The notes under the pieces are model-generated. The model searched no databases, was not told the DNA's origin, and worked only from the letters and a program-made list of their open reading frames with translations. From assembly GCA_003255065.1 (NCBI GenBank), contig QAOA01006868.1, forward strand, positions 322,704 to 386,703: DNA of 64,000 nucleotides, given 5' to 3'. This DNA is from Cercis canadensis. Lineage: Eukaryota; Streptophyta; Magnoliopsida; Fabales; Fabaceae. Both the position numbers and the translations under genes were made by a program. Below, one piece after another: positions 62,521-64,000 of this stretch; position 1 is the stretch's first letter; each line of letters opens with the position of its first letter.

Positions 62521-64000
62521 TCATAGCATGCCATCTGATTTTGCAGGCATCCTCCTGAGGAAGTTTTGAGGGATTGCAGGAATGTCGAAACGTGACCTTG
62601 GAGGTCTTAACAAGTAAGTGACCAAAATGACAATGATAATCCGAAAAGGAGTGAGGTAAGTGACAATGCCAGCAACCAAACAGAAAATCACAAACAGTGC
62701 TGTAGCTCTAGGGTCTCTCCAGCTGAGCAGAGATTGCACCCTTTCTCCTTGAGTTGCCAAATCACCCATCACTGCAAGCACCCTCCCTGCAATGCCTCTT
62801 AATCTATCATATTTCTTTTTTAGATTGTCACCACTAAATTTAGAAGGAAAGGAATCAAATTCTTCTTCTAATTCTTCATTGGTGGCTGTATCAGCATGAG
62901 ACAACTTGATATCCATATGAGAAGGATACCTTGGCCTGGTTCGATAGCGCCAAATCCCAACAAAGAGAAGGGAGAAAAATGTTGTAGGCAAAACTAGTCC
63001 TGGAAAGAAAATCACAAGGAGAAAGATGAAATAGCTAATCACTGTTATCACTGAATTCTTCCAAGCACGAATTTTATCAAACAGTTTGCAAATGGCAACT
63101 AAACTATTCACAAGGCCAAAAATCCTGTAAAGTTGAGCTCTTCCCCTCCTCATACTCCACACATTTGCCCTCACATCTAGCATATACTCCACCACCTCTT
63201 TCCTCAGCGGTGGCTCAGCCCTGCTCAACCTCAATGCAGTAATCACAGCAGCTTGGTTCCTCAAACTATCAAGCTGATATATAGACAATGGGCTAACATA
63301 ATGCATTCTAGGTAGCAAAGGTTGTGCATAAGTTTGCAACACATTCAACAATGAAGGACAAGAAAACCTCACAGCCAATTGAATCTCCCCCATCTTCTTT
63401 GCCCCTTGAGCTTGCAAGTTTATAAGTGGGTAAGAGTGAGTATAAATCCTATCAGTTTCAAGCGTGGACAGCCGAATCCGAACCTTGCCAATTCTCTTAT
63501 CTGCTGCTGCTCCTTCATTATTATTATTATTATTGTTCCCTCCTTTCACCTGCAAGTGACCATTATCAAACACTACAATTGTAATGACTGTGCAAGGATC
63601 ATACACTTCCCAAGTGTATTGTTCATTCCACTTTGGCGAAAGGCAATCAACAATAGTTCTTGTCCTTACCCATTTAGGTCCATACTTAGCTACACAATAG
63701 GCATCAGTTCTATTGTCCTTCTTCATTGGAGAGAGCCCCATAGCATTCAAAATCCCCAATTCCAAAACCCCAATGCTGGGTTTCCATAACTTTTTTGATG
63801 CTGGCCGGAGATCGCTACTATAATGAGTGGCCTCATCAAGAACATGGTACCCTCCTTCCAAAGAGATCCTCATGTTAAGCTTAGTAGCAAACTTAAACTT
63901 AACCTCTTTCTCTTCACCCTCTTGTTGACCTTCACAAACCTTTGGTTTCTCAAGGTTGTACCATTTACTTGCTGGTATTGCACCATCTATTCTCTCCTCC
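62521..64000 (-). CDS. Second MCTP, C-terminal part (runs off window)
   Basis: An open frame from the window edge to the stop at 62521-62523 encodes the last about 492 residues. It covers the end of a penultimate C2 (ASKWYNLEKP), the conserved ISLEGGYHVLDEATHYSS, the last C2 (IGVLELGILNAMGLSPM, DAYCVAKYGPKWVRTRT), and the PRT_C region with two membrane hairpins (TVISYFIFLLVIFFPGLVL and ALFVIFCLVAGIVTYLTPF), ending MPAKSDGML. An (AAT)n run encodes seven Asn in the last C2 (about 63518-63536). No intron is visible, as in the neighbouring MCTP. The upstream frame is open to the edge, so the Met at 63873 is internal. The number of C2 domains cannot be judged. Confidence 0.95.
   Translation of the reverse strand, partial: EERIDGAIPASKWYNLEKPKVCEGQQEGEEKEVKFKFATKLNMRISLEGGYHVLDEATHYSSDLRPASKKLWKPSIGVLELGILNAMGLSPMKKDNRTDAYCVAKYGPKWVRTRTIVDCLSPKWNEQYTWEVYDPCTVITIVVFDNGHLQVKGGNNNNNNNEGAAADKRIGKVRIRLSTLETDRIYTHSYPLINLQAQGAKKMGEIQLAVRFSCPSLLNVLQTYAQPLLPRMHYVSPLSIYQLDSLRNQAAVITALRLSRAEPPLRKEVVEYMLDVRANVWSMRRGRAQLYRIFGLVNSLVAICKLFDKIRAWKNSVITVISYFIFLLVIFFPGLVLPTTFFSLLFVGIWRYRTRPRYPSHMDIKLSHADTATNEELEEEFDSFPSKFSGDNLKKKYDRLRGIAGRVLAVMGDLATQGERVQSLLSWRDPRATALFVIFCLVAGIVTYLTPFRIIIVILVTYLLRPPRSRFDIPAIPQNFLRRMPAKSDGML

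Overview
This is nuclear DNA of a flowering plant, almost certainly a eudicot. Genes have many short GT-AG exons in AT-rich introns, intergenic DNA is very AT-rich, and the gene families are plant types (bHLH, RabA GTPase, thaumatin-like protein, FRIENDLY/CLU, CYP89 and CYP93 P450s, LTP-like protein, GFA2-type DnaJ, MCTPs). It is draft sequence: nine single N's occur, and four of them sit exactly between two near-identical direct copies of the flanking DNA, as expected when overlapping contigs or alleles are joined end to end. I cannot name the species.

Layout. 1-4.2 kb: a foldback MITE-like element, an N-flanked duplication, then a six-exon bHLH transcription factor (+). 6.6-7.0 kb: a CYP89-type P450 fragment (-). 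8.3-11 kb: a RabA4-like GTPase (+) with a reading-frame break in exon 2. 11.9-13.2 kb: a thaumatin-like protein (-). 16.4-29.4 kb: a 28-exon FRIENDLY/clustered-mitochondria gene (-). 30.4 kb: a probable tRNA-derived SINE. 30.9-37.8 kb: a CYP93-like P450 pseudogene (-) split by a 4.76-kb Ty1/copia element with both LTRs and a 5-bp target duplication. 38.26-38.42 kb: a 75-bp-arm near-perfect hairpin. 39.0-42.7 kb: a seven-exon 2-oxoglutarate/Fe(II) dioxygenase (+). 43.5-44.3 kb: a small secreted LTP-like protein (+). 45.3-51.3 kb: an 18-exon mitochondrial DnaJ of the GFA2 type (-). 55.3-58.6 kb: an intronless four-C2 MCTP (+). 59.1-60.8 kb: ribosomal protein eL6 (-). 62.5 kb to the window end: the C-terminal part of a second MCTP (-).

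There is no operon-like organisation. The genes are independent: two serve mitochondria (FRIENDLY and GFA2-like), two encode ER/plasmodesma-type MCTPs facing each other around eL6, and two encode small secreted Cys-rich proteins. Splice phases were followed by hand and the coding sums are multiples of three for bHLH (408 aa), TLP (237 aa), FRIENDLY (1430 aa), dioxygenase (355 aa), LTP (107 aa), DnaJ (448 aa) and eL6 (234 aa).

I found no convincing undescribed system. The points most worth checking are the N-flanked duplications, the Rab frame break, the copia-split P450, the long hairpin, the foldback MITE with internal 33-bp units, and two GC-AG introns in the FRIENDLY gene.
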